Source: Pseudeuparius sepicola (lineage: Eukaryota; Arthropoda; Insecta; Coleoptera; Anthribidae). Taken from it: 64,000 bases of DNA. The translations under genes and the position numbers were made by a program. The notes beneath the pieces are model-generated. The model searched no databases, was not told the DNA's origin, and saw only the letters and a program-made list of their open reading frames with translations. Shown in pieces: positions 50,098 to 63,600 of this stretch (the first letter of the stretch is position 1; every line of letters starts with the position of its first letter). The DNA lies in NCBI GenBank assembly GCA_963920635.1, contig OY987308.1, forward strand, positions 9,738,225 to 9,802,224, written 5' to 3'.

Positions 50098-50140
50098 TCA
50101 AGCTGTCTAGCTTGCCTCTAACTCCATTTTGGTAAAAAAA
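50098..50140. repeat. 43-bp monomer remnant at a deletion junction
   Basis: Successive tcaagct landmarks are only 43 bp apart. agaatcaagctg joins tctagcttgcctc directly, removing 100 bp relative to a full monomer (compare the intact aagaatcaagctggcg near 43.68 and 51.98 kb). The join sits at a tg/ctg microhomology. The same remnant is at 58523-58565, inherited by copy 4. Confidence 0.88.
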
Positions 50141-51569
50141 TCAAGCTGGCGAAAAATCAATTGTGGAAATTAGAATTTTTCCTAATTTTTGATCCCCTCG
50201 ATCGGCACGTACGCACCTGAGATTTTTCGTTTCTGTGCTTCCCCAGTATCTAGCTTGACTCTAACGCCATTTTGGTAAAAAAATCAAGCTGGCGAAAAAT
50301 CAATTGTGGAAATTAGAATTTTTCTTAAATTTTGATCCCCCCGATCGGCACGTACGCACCTGAGTTTTTTCGTTTCTGTACTTCCCCAGTATCTAGCATG
50401 CCTCTAACGCTATTTTGGTAAAAAAATCAATTGTGTAAATTAGAATTTTTCTTAATTTTTGATGCCCCCGATCGGCACGTACGCACCTGGGTTTTTTCGT
50501 TTCTGTGCTTCCCCAGTGTCTAGCTTGCCTCTAACTCCATTTCGGTAAAAAAACCAAGCTGGCGAAAAATCAATTGTGGAAATTAGAATTTTTCTTAATT
50601 TTTGATCCCCCCGATTGGCACGTATGCACCTGGGTTTTTTCGTTTCTGTGCTTCCCCAGTGTGTAGCTTGCCTCTAACTCAATTTTGGTAAAAAAATCAA
50701 GCTGGCGAAAAATCAATTGTGGAAATTATAATTTTTCTTAAATTTTGATCCCCCCGATCGGCACGTACGCACCTGAGATTTTTCGTTTCTGTGCTTCCCC
50801 AGTATCTAGCTTGCCTCTAACGCCATTTTGGTAACAAAATCAAGCTGGCGAAAAATCAATTGTGGAAATTAGAATTTTTCTTAATTTTTGATCCCCCCGA
50901 TCGGCACGTACGCACCTGGGTTTTTTCGTTTCTGTGCTTCCCCAGCGTGTAGCTTGCCTCTAACTCAATTTTGGTAAAAAAATCAAGCTGGCGAAAAATC
51001 AATTGTGGAAATTAGAATTTTTCCTAATTTTTGATCCCCTCGATCGGCACGTACGCACCTGACATTTTTCGTTTCTGTGCTTCCCCAGTGTCTAGCTTGC
51101 CTCTAACTCCATTTTGGTAAAAAAATCAAGCTGGCGAAAAATCAATTGTGGAAATTGGAATTTTTCTTAATTTTTGATCCCCCCGATCGGCACGTACGCA
51201 CCTGGGTTTTTTCGTTTCTGTGCTTCCAGAGTGTCTAGCTTGCCTCTAACTCCATTTTGGTAAAAAAATCAAGCTGGCGAAAAATCAATTGTGGAAATTA
51301 GAATTTTTCCTAATTTTTGATCCCCTCGATCGGCACGTACGCACCTGAGATTTTTCGTTTCTGTGCTTCCCCAGTATCTAGCTTGCCTCTAACGCCATTT
51401 TGGTAAAAAAATGAAGCTGGCGAAAAATCAACTGTGGAAATTAGAATTTTTCTTAATTTTTGATCCCCCCGATCGGCACGTACGCACCTGGGTTTTTTCG
51501 TTTCTGTGCTTCCCCAGTGTCTAGCTTGCCTCTAAATCCATTTTGGTAAAAAAATCAAGCTGGCGAAAA

Positions 51570-53570
51570 ATCAATTGTGGAAATTAGAATTTTTCCTAAT
51601 TTTTGATCCCCTCGATCAGCACGTACACACCTGAGATTTTTCGTTTCTGTGCTTCCCCAGTGTCTAGCTTGCCTCTAACTCCATTTTGGTAAAAAAATCA
51701 AGCTGGCGAAAAATCAATTGTGGAAATTAGAATTTTTCCTAATTTTTGATCCCCTCGATCGGCACGTACGCACCTGGGTTTTTTCGTTTCTGTGCTTCCA
51801 GAGTGTCTAGCTTGCCTCTAACTCCATTTTGGTAAAAAAATCAAGCTGGCGAAAAATCAATTGTGGAAATTATAATTTTTCTTAAATTTTGATCCCCCCG
51901 ATCGGCACGTACGCACCTGGGTTTTTTCGTTTCTGTGCTTCCCCAGTGTCTAGCTTGCCTCTAACTCCATTTTGGTAAAAGAATCAAGCTGGCGAAAAAT
52001 CAATTGTGGAAATTAGAATTTTTCCTAATTTTTGATCCCCTCGATCAGCACGTACACACCTGAGATTTTTCGTTTCTGTGCTTCCCCAGTGTCTAGCTTG
52101 CCTCTAACTCCATTTTGGTAAAAAAATCAAGCTGGCGAAAAATCAATTGTGGAAATTAGAATTTTTCCTAATTTTTGATCCCCTCGATCGGCACGTACGC
52201 ACCTGAGATTTTTCGTTTCTGTGCTTCCCCAGTATCTAGCTTGACTCTAACGCCATTTTGGTAAAAAAATCAAGCTGGCGAAAAATCAATTGTGGAAATT
52301 AGAATTTTTCCTAATTTTTGATCCCCTCGATCAGCACGTACACACCTGAGATTTTTCGTTTCTGTGCTTCCCCAGTGTCTAGCTTGCCTCTAACTCCATT
52401 TTGGTAAAAAAATCAAGCTGGCGAAAAATCAATTGTGGAAATTAGAATTTTTCATAATTTTTGATCCCCCCGATCGGCACGTACGCACCTGGGTTTTTTC
52501 GTTTCTTTGCTTCCCAAGTGTCTAGCTTGCCTCTAACTCCATTTTGGTAAAAAAATCAAGCTGGCGAAAAATCAATTGTGGAAATTAGAATTTTTCCTAA
52601 TTTTTGATCCCCTCGATCAGCACGTACACACCTGAGATTTTTCGTTTCTGTGCTTCCCCAGTGTCTAGCTTGCCTCTAACTCCATTTTGGTAAAAAAATC
52701 AAGCTGGCGAAAAATCAATTGTGGAAATTAGAATTTTTCCTAATTTTTGATCCCCTCGATCGGCACGTACGCACCTGGGTTTTTTCGTTTCTGTGCTTCC
52801 AGAGTGTCTAGCTTGCCTCTAACTCCATTTTGGTAAAAAAATCAAGCTGGCGAAAAATCAATTGTGGAAATTATAATTTTTCTTAAATTTTGATCCCCCC
52901 GATCGGCACGTACGCACCTGGGTTTTTTCGTTTCTGTGCTTCCCCAGTGTCTAGCTTGCCTCTAACTCCATTTTGGTAAAAGAATCAAGCTGGCGAAAAA
53001 TCAATTGTGGAAATTAAAATTTTTCCTAATTTTTGATCCCCTCGATCAGCACGTACACACCTGAGATTTTTCGTTTCTGTGCTTCCCCAGTGTCTAGCTT
53101 GCCTCTAACTCCATTTTGGTAAAAAAATCAAGCTGGCGAAAAATCAATTGTGGAAATTATAATTTTTCTTAAATTTTGATCCCCCCGATCGGCACGTACG
53201 CACCTGGGTTTTTTCGTTTCTGTGCTTCCCCAGTGTCTAGCTTGCCTCTAACTCCATTTTGGTAAAAGAATCAAGCTGGCGAAAAATCAATTGTGGAAAT
53301 TAGAATTTTTCCTAATTTTTGATCCCCTCGATCAGCACGTACACACCTGAGATTTTTCGTTTCTGTGCTTCCCCAGTGTCTAGCTTGCCTCTAACTCCAT
53401 TTTGGTAAAAAAATCAAGCTGGCGAAAAATCAATTGTGGAAATTAGAATTTTTCATAATTTTTGATCCCCCCGATCGGCACGTACGCACCTGGGTTTTTT
53501 CGTTTCTTTGCTTCCCCAGTGTCTAGCTTGCCTCTAACTCCATTTTGGTAAAAAAATCAAGCTGGCGAAA
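51570..53570. repeat. Seven-monomer (1,001-bp) local tandem duplication
   Basis: gatcagcac monomers at 51615, 52044 and 52330 recur at 52616, 53045 and 53331, and ttcataattttt at 52453 recurs at 53454: each 1,001 bp, exactly 7 x 143. One monomer does not match: ctcgatcggcacg/gagattttt near 52187 corresponds to cccgatcgg/gggtttttt near 53188. The copy is therefore a mosaic. Confidence 0.85.
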
Positions 53571-56109
53571 AATCAATTGTGGAAATTAGAATTTTTCCTA
53601 ATTTTTGATCCCCTCGATCGGCACGTACGCACCTGAGATTTTTCGTTTCTGTGCTTCCCCAGTATCTAGCTTGCCTCTAACGCCATTTTGGTAAAAAAAT
53701 CAAGCTGGCGAAAAATCAATTGTGGAAATTAGAATTTTTCATAATTTTTGATCCCCCCGATCGGCACGTACGCACCTGGGTTTTTTCGTTTCTGTGCTTC
53801 CCCAGTGTCTAGCTTGCCTCTAACTCCATTTCGGTAAAAAAATCAAGCTGGCGAAAAATCAATTGTGGAAATTAGAATTTTTCTTAATTTTTGATCCCCC
53901 CGATTGGCACGTACGCACCTGGGTTTTTTCGTTTCTGTGCTTCTCCAGTGTGTAGCTTGCCTCTAACTCAATTTTGGTAAAAAAATCAAGCTGGCGAAAA
54001 ATCAATTGTGGAAATTATAATTTTTCTTAAATTTTGATCCCCCCGATCGGCACGTACGCACCTGAGATTTTTCGTTTCTGTGCTTCCCCAGTATCTAGCT
54101 TGCCTCTAACGCCATTTTGGTAACAAAATCAAGCTGGCGAAAAATCAATTGTGGAAATTAGAATTTTTCTTAATTTTTGATCCCCCCGATCGGCACGTAC
54201 GCACCTGGGTTTTTTCGTTTCTGTGCTTCCCCAGTGTGTAGCTTGCCTCTAACTCCATTTTGGTAAAAAAATCAAGCTGGCGAAAAATCAATTGTGGAAA
54301 TTATAATTTTTCCTAATTTTTGATCCCTCGATCGGCACGTACGCACCTGAGATTTTTCGTTTCTGTGCTTCCCCAGTATCTAGCTTGCCTCTAACGCCAT
54401 TGTGGTAAAAAAATCAAGCTGGCGAAAAATCAATTGTGAACATTAGAATTTTTCTTAAATTTTGATCCCCCGATCGGCACGTATGCACCTGAGTTTTTTC
54501 ATTTCTGTACTTCCCCAGTATCTAGCATGCCTCTAACGCTATTTTGGTAAAAAAATCAAGCTGGCGAAAAATCAAATGTGGAAATTAGAATTTTTCTTAA
54601 TTTTTGATCCCCCCGATCGGCACGTACGCACCTGGGTTTTTTCGTTTCTGTGCTTCCCCAGTGTCTAGCTTGCCTCTAACTCCATTTTGGTAAAAAAATC
54701 AAGCTGGCGAAAAATCAATTGTGGAAATTAGAATTTTTCCTAATTTTTGATCCCCTCGATCAGCACGTACACACCTGAGATTTTTCGTTTCTGTGCTTCC
54801 CCAGTGTCTAGCTTGCCTCTAACTCCATTTTGGTAAAAAAATCAAGCTGGCGAAAAATCAATTGTGGAAATTAGAATTTTTCCTAATTTTTGATCCCCTC
54901 GATCGGCACGTACGCACCTGAGATTTTTCGTTTCTGTGCTTCCCCAGTATCTAGCTTGCCTCTAACGCCATTTTGGTAAAAAAATCAAGCTGGCGAAAAA
55001 TCAATTGTGGAAATTAGAATTTTTCTTAAATTTTGATCCCCCGATCGGCACGTACGCACCTGAGCTTTTTCGTTTCTGTACTTCCCCAGTATCTAGCATG
55101 CCTCTAACGCTATTTTGGTAAAAAAATCAATTGTGGAAATTAGAATTTTTCTTAATTTTTGATGCCCCCGATCGGCACGTACGCACCTGGGTTTTTTCGT
55201 TTCTGTGCTTCCCCAGTGTCTAGCTTGCCTCTAACTCCATTTCGGTAAAAAAATCAAGCTGGCGAAAAATCAATTGTGGAAATTAGAATTTTTCTTAATT
55301 TTTGATCCCCCCGATTGGCACGTACGCACCTGGGTTTTTTCGTTTCTGTGCTTCCCCAGTATCTAGCTTGCCTCTAACGCCATTTTGGTAAAAAAATCAA
55401 GCTGGCCAAAAATCAATTGTGGAAATTAGAATTTTTCTTAAATTTTGATCCCCCCGATCGGCACATACGCACCTGAGTTTTTTCGTTTCTGTACTTCCCC
55501 AGTATCTAGCATGCCTCTAACGCTATTTTGGTAAAAAAATCAAGCTGGCGAAAAATCAATTGTGGAAATTATAATTTTTCCTAATTTTTGATCCCTCGAT
55601 CGGCACGTACGCACCTGAGATTTTTCGTTTCTGTGCTTCCCCAGTATCTAGCTTGCCTCTAACGCCATTGTGGTAAAAAAATCAAGCTGGCGAAAAATCA
55701 ATTGTGAACATTAGAATTTTTCTTAAATTTTGATCCCCCGATCGGCACGTATGCACCTGAGTTTTTTCATTTCTGTACTTCCCCAGTATCTAGCATGCCT
55801 CTAACGCTATTTTGGTAAAAAAATCAAGCTGGCGAAAAATCAAATGTGGAAATTAGAATTTTTCTTAATTTTTGATCCCCCCGATCGGCACGTACGCACC
55901 TGGGTTTTTTCGTTTCTGTGCTTCCCCAGTGTCTAGCTTGCCTCTAACTCCATTTTGGTAAAAAAATCAAGCTGGCGAAAAATCAATTGTGGAAATTAGA
56001 ATTTTTCCTAATTTTTGATCCCCTCGATCAGCACGTACACACCTGAGATTTTTCGTTTCTGTGCTTCCCCAGTGTCTAGCTTGCCTCTAACTCCATTTTG
56101 GTAAAAAAA

Positions 56110-56145
56110 TTAAGCTGGCGAAAAATCAATCAATCAAATTAGAAT
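56110..56145. other. Junction scar with aatc repeats
   Basis: Where other monomers read aaaaatcaattgtggaaatt, this one reads aaaaatcaatcaatcaaatt: five clustered substitutions that create three tandem aatc units, plus ttaagctgg instead of tcaagctgg just before. The scar lies exactly where a gatcagcac monomer is followed by the gagctttttcg monomer with the usual intervening monomer missing (compare 54.76-55.06 kb). I read it as a repair junction; it is unique in the window. Confidence 0.75.
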
Positions 56146-57624
56146 TTTTCTTAAATTTTGATCCCCCGATCGGCACGTACGCACCTGAGCTTTTTCGTTT
56201 CTGTACTTCCCCAGTATCTAGCATGCCTCTAACGCTATTTTGGTAAAAAAATCAATTGTGGAAATTAGAATTTTTCTTAATTTTTGATGCCCCCGATCGG
56301 CACGTACGCACCTGGGTTTTTTCGTTTCTGTGCTTCCCCAGTGTCTAGCTTGCCTCTAACTCCATTTCGGTAAAAAAATCAAGCTGGCGAAAAATCAATT
56401 GTGGAAATTAGAATTTTTCTTAATTTTTGATCCCCCCGATTGGCACGTACGCACCTGGGTTTTTTCGTTTCTGTGCTTCCCCAGTGTGTAGCTTGCCTCT
56501 AACTCAATTTTGGTAAAAAAATCAAGCTGGCGAAAAATCAATTGTGGAAATTAGAATTTTTCCTAATTTTTGATCCCCTCGATCGGCACGTACCCACCTG
56601 AGATTTTTCGTTTCTGTGCTTCCCCAGTATCTAGCTTGCCTCTAACGCCATTTTGGTAACAAAATCAAGCTGGCGAAAAATCAATTGTGGAAATTAGAAT
56701 TTTTCTTAATTTTTGATCCCCCCGATCGGCACGTACGCACCTGGGTTTTTTCGTTTCTGTGCTTCCCCAGCGTGTAGCTTGCCTCTAACTCAATTTTGGT
56801 AAAAAAATCAAGCTGGCGAAAAATCAATTGTGGAAATTAGAATTTTTCCTAATTTTTGATCCCCTCGATCGGCACGTACGCACCTGAGATTTTTCGTTTC
56901 TGTGCTTCCCCAGTATCTAGCTTGCCTCTAACGCCATTTTGGTAAAAAAATCAAGCTGGCCAAAAATCAATTGTGGAAATTAGAATTTTTCTTAAATTTT
57001 GATCCCCCCGATCGGCACATACGCACCTGAGTTTTTTCGTTTCTGTACTTCCCCAGTATCTAGCATGCCTCTAACGCTATTTTGGTAAAAAAATCAAGCT
57101 GGCGAAAAATCAATTGTGGAAATTATAATTTTTCCTAATTTTTGATCCCTCGATCGGCACGTACGCACCTGAGATTTTTCGTTTCTGTGCTTCCCCAGTA
57201 TCTAGCTTGCCTCTAACGCCATTGTGGTAAAAAAATCAAGCTGGCGAAAAATCAATTGTGAACATTAGAATTTTTCTTAAATTTTGATCCCCCGATCGGC
57301 ACGTATGCACCTGAGTTTTTTCATTTCTGTACTTCCCCAGTATCTAGCATGCCTCTAACGCTATTTTGGTAAAAAAATCAAGCTGGCGAAAAATCAAATG
57401 TGGAAATTAGAATTTTTCTTAATTTTTGATCCCCCCGATCGGCACGTACGCACCTGGGTTTTTTCGTTTCTGTGCTTCCCCAGTGTCTAGCTTGCCTCTA
57501 ACTCCATTTTGGTAAAAAAATCAAGCTGGCGAAAAATCAATTGTGGAAATTAGAATTTTTCCTAATTTTTGATCCCCTCGATCAGCACGTACACACCTGA
57601 GATTTTTCGTTTCTGTGCTTCCCC

Positions 57625-60600
57625 AGTGTGTAGCTTGCCTCTAACTCAATTTTGGTAAAAAAATCAAGCTGGCGAAAAATCAATTGTGGAAATTATAATT
57701 TTTCTTAAATTTTGATCCCCCCGATCGGCACGTACGCACCTGAGATTTTTCGTTTCTGTGCTTCCCCAGTATCTAGCTTGCCTCTAACTCCATTTTGGTA
57801 AAAAAATCAAGCTGGCGAAAAATCAATTGTGGAAATTAGAATTTTTCCTAATTTTTGATCCCCTCGATCGGCACGTACCCACCTGAGATTTTTCGTTTCT
57901 GTGCTTCCCCAGTATCTAGCTTGCCTCTAACGCCATTTTGGTAAAAAAATCAAGCTGGCGAAAAATCAACTGTGGAAATTAGAATTTTTCTTAATTTTTG
58001 ATCCCCCCGATCGGCACGTACGCACCTGGGTTTTTTCGTTTCTGTGCTTCCCCAGTGTCTAGCTTGCCTCTAAATCCATTTTGGTAAAAAAATCAAGCTG
58101 GCGAAAAATCAATTGTGGAAATTAGAATTTTTCCTAATTTTTGATCCCCTCGATCAGCACGTACACACCTGAAGATTTTTCGTTTCTGTGCTTCCCCAGT
58201 GTCTAGCTTGCCTCTAACTCCATTTTGGTAAAAAAATCAAGCTGGCGAAAAATCAATTGTGGAAATTAGAATTTTTCCTAATTTTTGATCCCCTCGATCG
58301 GCACGTACGCACCTGGGTTTTTTCGTTTCTGTGCTTCCAGAGTGTCTAGCTTGCCTCTAACTCCATTTTGGTAAAAAAATCAAGCTGGCGAAAAATCAAT
58401 TGTGGAAATTATAATTTTTCTTAAATTTTGATCCCCCCGATCGGCACGTACGCACCTGGGTTTTTTCGTTTCTGTGCTTCCCCAGTGTCTAGCTTGCCTC
58501 TAACTCCATTTTGGTAAAAGAATCAAGCTGTCTAGCTTGCCTCTAACTCCATTTTGGTAAAAAAATCAAGCTGGCGAAAAATCAATTGTGGAAATTAGAA
58601 TTTTTCCTAATTTTTGATCCCCTCGATCGGCACGTACGCACCTGAGATTTTTCGTTTCTGTGCTTCCCCAGTATCTAGCTTGACTCTAACGCCATTTTGG
58701 TAAAAAAATCAAGCTGGCGAAAAATCAATTGTGGAAATTAGAATTTTTCTTAAATTTTGATCCCCCCGATCGGCACGTACGCACCTGAGTTTTTTCGTTT
58801 CTGTACTTCCCCAGTATCTAGCATGCCTCTAACGCTATTTTGGTAAAAAAATCAATTGTGTAAATTAGAATTTTTCTTAATTTTTGATGCCCCCGATCGG
58901 CACGTACGCACCTGGGTTTTTTCGTTTCTGTGCTTCCCCAGTGTCTAGCTTGCCTCTAACTCCATTTCGGTAAAAAAATCAAGCTGGCGAAAAATCAATT
59001 GTGGAAATTAGAATTTTTCTTAATTTTTGATCCCCCCGATTGGCACGTACGCACCTGGGTTTTTTCGTTTCTGTGCTTCCCCAGTGTGTAGCTTGCCTCT
59101 AACTCAATTTTGGTAAAAAAATCAAGCTGGCGAAAAATCAATTGTGGAAATTATAATTTTTCTTAAATTTTGATCCCCCCGATCGGCACGTACGCACCTG
59201 AGATTTTTCGTTTCTGTGCTTCCCCAGTATCTAGCTTGCCTCTAACGCCATTTTGGTAACAAAATCAAGCTGGCGAAAAATCAATTGTGGAAATTAGAAT
59301 TTTTCTTAATTTTTGATCCCCCCGATCGGCACGTACGCACCTGGGTTTTTTCGTTTCTGTGCTTCCCCAGCGTGTAGCTTGCCTCTAACTCAATTTTGGT
59401 AAAAAAATCAAGCTGGCGAAAAATCAATTGTGGAAATTAGAATTTTTCCTAATTTTTGATCCCCTCGATCGGCACGTACGCACCTGAGATTTTTCGTTTC
59501 TGTGCTTCCCCAGTGTCTAGCTTGCCTCTAACTCCATTTTGGTAAAAAAATCAAGCTGGCGAAAAATCAATTGTGGAAATTGGAATTTTTCTTAATTTTT
59601 GATCCCCCCGATCGGCACGTACGCACCTGGGTTTTTTCGTTTCTGTGCTTCCAGAGTGTCTAGCTTGCCTCTAACTCCATTTTGGTAAAAAAAATCAAGC
59701 TGGCGAAAAATCAATTGTGGAAATTAGAATTTTTCCTAATTTTTGATCCCCTCGATCGGCACGTACGCACCTGAGATTTTTCGTTTCTGTGCTTCCCCAG
59801 TATCTAGCTTGCCTCTAACGCCATTTTGGTAAAAAAATGAAGCTGGCGAAAAATCAACTGTGGAAATTAGAATTTTTCTTAATTTTTGATCCCCCCGATC
59901 GGCACGTACGCACCTGGGTTTTTTCGTTTCTGTGCTTCCCCAGTGTCTAGCTTGCCTCTAAATCCATTTTGGTAAAAAAATCAAGCTGGCGAAAAATCAA
60001 TTGTGGAAATTAGAATTTTTCCTAATTTTTGATCCCCTCGATCAGCACGTACACACCTGAGATTTTTCGTTTCTGTGCTTCCCCAGTGTCTAGCTTGCCT
60101 CTAACTCCATTTTGGTAAAAAAATCAAGCTGGCGAAAAATCAATTGTGGAAATTAGAATTTTTCCTAATTTTTGATCCCCTCGATCGGCACGTACGCACC
60201 TGGGTTTTTTCGTTTCTGTGCTTCCAGAGTGTCTAGCTTGCCTCTAACTCCATTTTGGTAAAAAAATCAAGCTGGCGAAAAATCAATTGTGGAAATTAGA
60301 ATTTTTCCTAATTTTTGATCCCCTCGATCAGCACGTACACACCTGAGATTTTTCGTTTCTGTGCTTCCCCAGTGTCTAGCTTGCCTCTAACTCCATTTTG
60401 GTAAAAAAATCAAGCTGGCGAAAAATCAATTGTGGAAATTAGAATTTTTCATAATTTTTGATCCCCCCGATCGGCACGTACGCACCTGGGTTTTTTCGTT
60501 TCTTTGCTTCCCAAGTGTCTAGCTTGCCTCTAACTCCATTTTGGTAAAAAAATCAAGCTGGCGAAAAATCAATTGTGGAAATTAGAATTTTTCCTAATTT

Positions 60601-63600
60601 TTGATCCCCTCGATCAGCACGTACACACCTGAGATTTTTCGTTTCTGTGCTTCCCCAGTGTCTAGCTTGCCTCTAACTCCATTTTGGTAAAAAAATCAAG
60701 CTGGCGAAAAATCAATTGTGGAAATTAGAATTTTTCCTAATTTTTGATCCCCTCGATCGGCACGTACGCACCTGGGTTTTTTCGTTTCTGTGCTTCCAGA
60801 GTGTCTAGCTTGCCTCTAACTCCATTTTGGTAAAAAAATCAAGCTGGCGAAAAATCAATTGTGGAAATTATAATTTTTCTTAAATTTTGATCCCCCCGAT
60901 CGGCACGTACGCACCTGGGTTTTTTCGTTTCTGTGCTTCCCCAGTGTCTAGCTTGCCTCTAACTCCATTTTGCTAAAAGAATCAAGCTGGCGAAAAATCA
61001 ATTGTGGAAATTAAAATTTTTCCTAATTTTTGATCCCCTCGATCAGCACGTACACACCTGAGATTTTTCGTTTCTGTGCTTCCCCAGTGTCTAGCTTGCC
61101 TCTAACTCCATTTTGGTAAAAAAATCAAGCTGGCGAAAAATCAATTGTGGAAATTATAATTTTTCTTAAATTTTGATCCCCCCGATCGGCACGTACGCAC
61201 CTGGGTTTTTTCGTTTCTGTGCTTCCCCAGTGTCTAGCTTGCCTCTAACTCCATTTTGGTAAAAGAATCAAGCTGGCGAAAAATCAATTGTGGAAATTAG
61301 AATTTTTCCTAATTTTTGATCCCCTCGATCAGCACGTACACACCTGAGATTTTTCGTTTCTGTGCTTCCCCAGTGTCTAGCTTGCCTCTAACTCCATTTT
61401 GGTAAAAAAATCAAGCTGGCGAAAAATCAATTGTGGAAATTAGAATTTTTCATAATTTTTGATCCCCCCGATCGGCACGTACGCACCTGGGTTTTTTCGT
61501 TTCTTTGCTTCCCCAGTGTCTAGCTTGCCTCTAACTCCATTTTGGTAAAAAAATCAAGCTGGCGAAAAATCAATTGTGGAAATTAGAATTTTTCCTAATT
61601 TTTGATCCCCTCGATCGGCACGTACGCACCTGAGATTTTTCGTTTCTGTGCTTCCCCAGTATCTAGCTTGCCTCTAACGCCATTTTGGTAAAAAAATCAA
61701 GCTGGCGAAAAATCAATTGTGGAAATTAGAATTTTTCTTAAATTTTGATCCCCCCGATCGGCACATACGCACCTGAGTTTTTTCGTTTCTGTACTTCCCC
61801 AGTATCTAGCATGCCTCTAACGCTATTTTGGTAAAAAAATCAAGCTGGCGAAAAATCAATTGTGGAAATTAGAATTTTTCATAATTTTTGATCCCCCCGA
61901 TCGGCACGTACGCACCTGGGTTTTTTCGTTTCTGTGCTTCCCCAGTGTCTAGCTTGCCTCTAACTCCATTTCGGTAAAAAAATCAAGCTGGCGAAAAATC
62001 AATTGTGGAAATTAGAATTTTTCTTAATTTTTGATCCCCCCGATTGGCACGTACGCACCTGGGTTTTTTCGTTTCTGTGCTTCTCCAGTGTGTAGCTTGC
62101 CTCTAACTCAATTTTGGTAAAAAAATCAAGCTGGCGAAAAATCAATTGTGGAAATTATAATTTTTCTTAAATTTTGATCCCCCCGATCGGCACGTACGCA
62201 CCTGAGATTTTTCGTTTCTGTGCTTCCCCAGTATCTAGCTTGCCTCTAACGCCATTTTGGTAACAAAATCAAGCTGGCGAAAAATCAATTGTGGAAATTA
62301 GAATTTTTCTTAATTTTTGATCCCCCCGATCGGCACGTACGCACCTGGGTTTTTTCGTTTCTGTGCTTCCCCAGTGTGTAGCTTGCCTCTAACTCCATTT
62401 TGGTAAAAAAATCAAGCTGGCGAAAAATCAATTGTGGAAATTATAATTTTTCCTAATTTTTGATCCCTCGATCGGCACGTACGCACCTGAGATTTTTCGT
62501 TTCTGTGCTTCCCCAGTATCTAGCTTGCCTCTAACGCCATTGTGGTAAAAAAATCAAGCTGGCGAAAAATCAATTGTGAACATTAGAATTTTTCTTAAAT
62601 TTTGATCCCCCGATCGGCACGTATGCACCTGAGTTTTTTCATTTCTGTACTTCCCCAGTATCTAGCATGCCTCTAACGCTATTTTGGTAAAAAAATCAAG
62701 CTGGCGAAAAATCAAATGTGGAAATTAGAATTTTTCTTAATTTTTGATCCCCCCGATCGGCACGTACGCACCTGGGTTTTTTCGTTTCTGTGCTTCCCCA
62801 GTGTCTAGCTTGCCTCTAACTCCATTTTGGTAAAAAAATCAAGCTGGCGAAAAATCAATTGTGGAAATTAGAATTTTTCCTAATTTTTGATCCCCTCGAT
62901 CAGCATGTACACACCTGAGATTTTTCGTTTCTGTGCTTCCCCAGTGTCTAGCTTGCCTCTAACTCCATTTTGGTAAAAAAATCAAGCTGGCGAAAAATCA
63001 ATTGTGGAAATTAGAATTTTTCCTAATTTTTGATCCCCTCGATCGGCACGTACGCACCTGAGATTTTTCGTTTCTGTGCTTCCCCAGTATCTAGCTTGCC
63101 TCTAACGCCATTTTGGTAAAAAAATCAAGCTGGCGAAAAATCAATTGTGGAAATTAGAATTTTTCTTAAATTTTGATCCCCCGATCGGCACGTACGCACC
63201 TGAGCTTTTTCGTTTCTGTACTTCCCCAGTATCTAGCATGCCTCTAACGCTATTTTGGTAAAAAAATCAATTGTGGAAATTAGAATTTTTCTTAATTTTT
63301 GATGCCCCCGATCGGCACGTACGCACCTGGGTTTTTTCGTTTCTGTGCTTCCCCAGTGTCTAGCTTGCCTCTAACTCCATTTCGGTAAAAAAATCAAGCT
63401 GGCGAAAAATCAATTGTGGAAATAAGAATTTTTCTTAATTTTTGATCCCCCCGATTGGCACGTACGCACCTGGGTTTTTTCGTTTCTGTGCTTCCCCAGT
63501 GTGTAGCTTGCCTCTAACTCAATTTTGGTAAAAAAATCAAGCTGGCGAAAAATCAATTGTGGAAATTAGAATTTTTCCTAATTTTTGATCCCCTCGATCG

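Larger units (their letters stand above)
49200..57624. repeat. Long HOR copy 3 (8,425 bp), rearranged
   Basis: It begins like copy 2, diverges at about 49.36 kb, and resumes near 49.54 kb at the part equivalent to 43.12 kb, so over 6 kb of HOR order is skipped and other HOR segments follow. It carries a 43-bp monomer remnant (50098), a 1,001-bp local duplication (51.57-53.57 kb), and two nested duplications near the end (gagctttttcg at 55062 and 56187; ctggccaaaa at 55402 and 56956). Confidence 0.85.
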
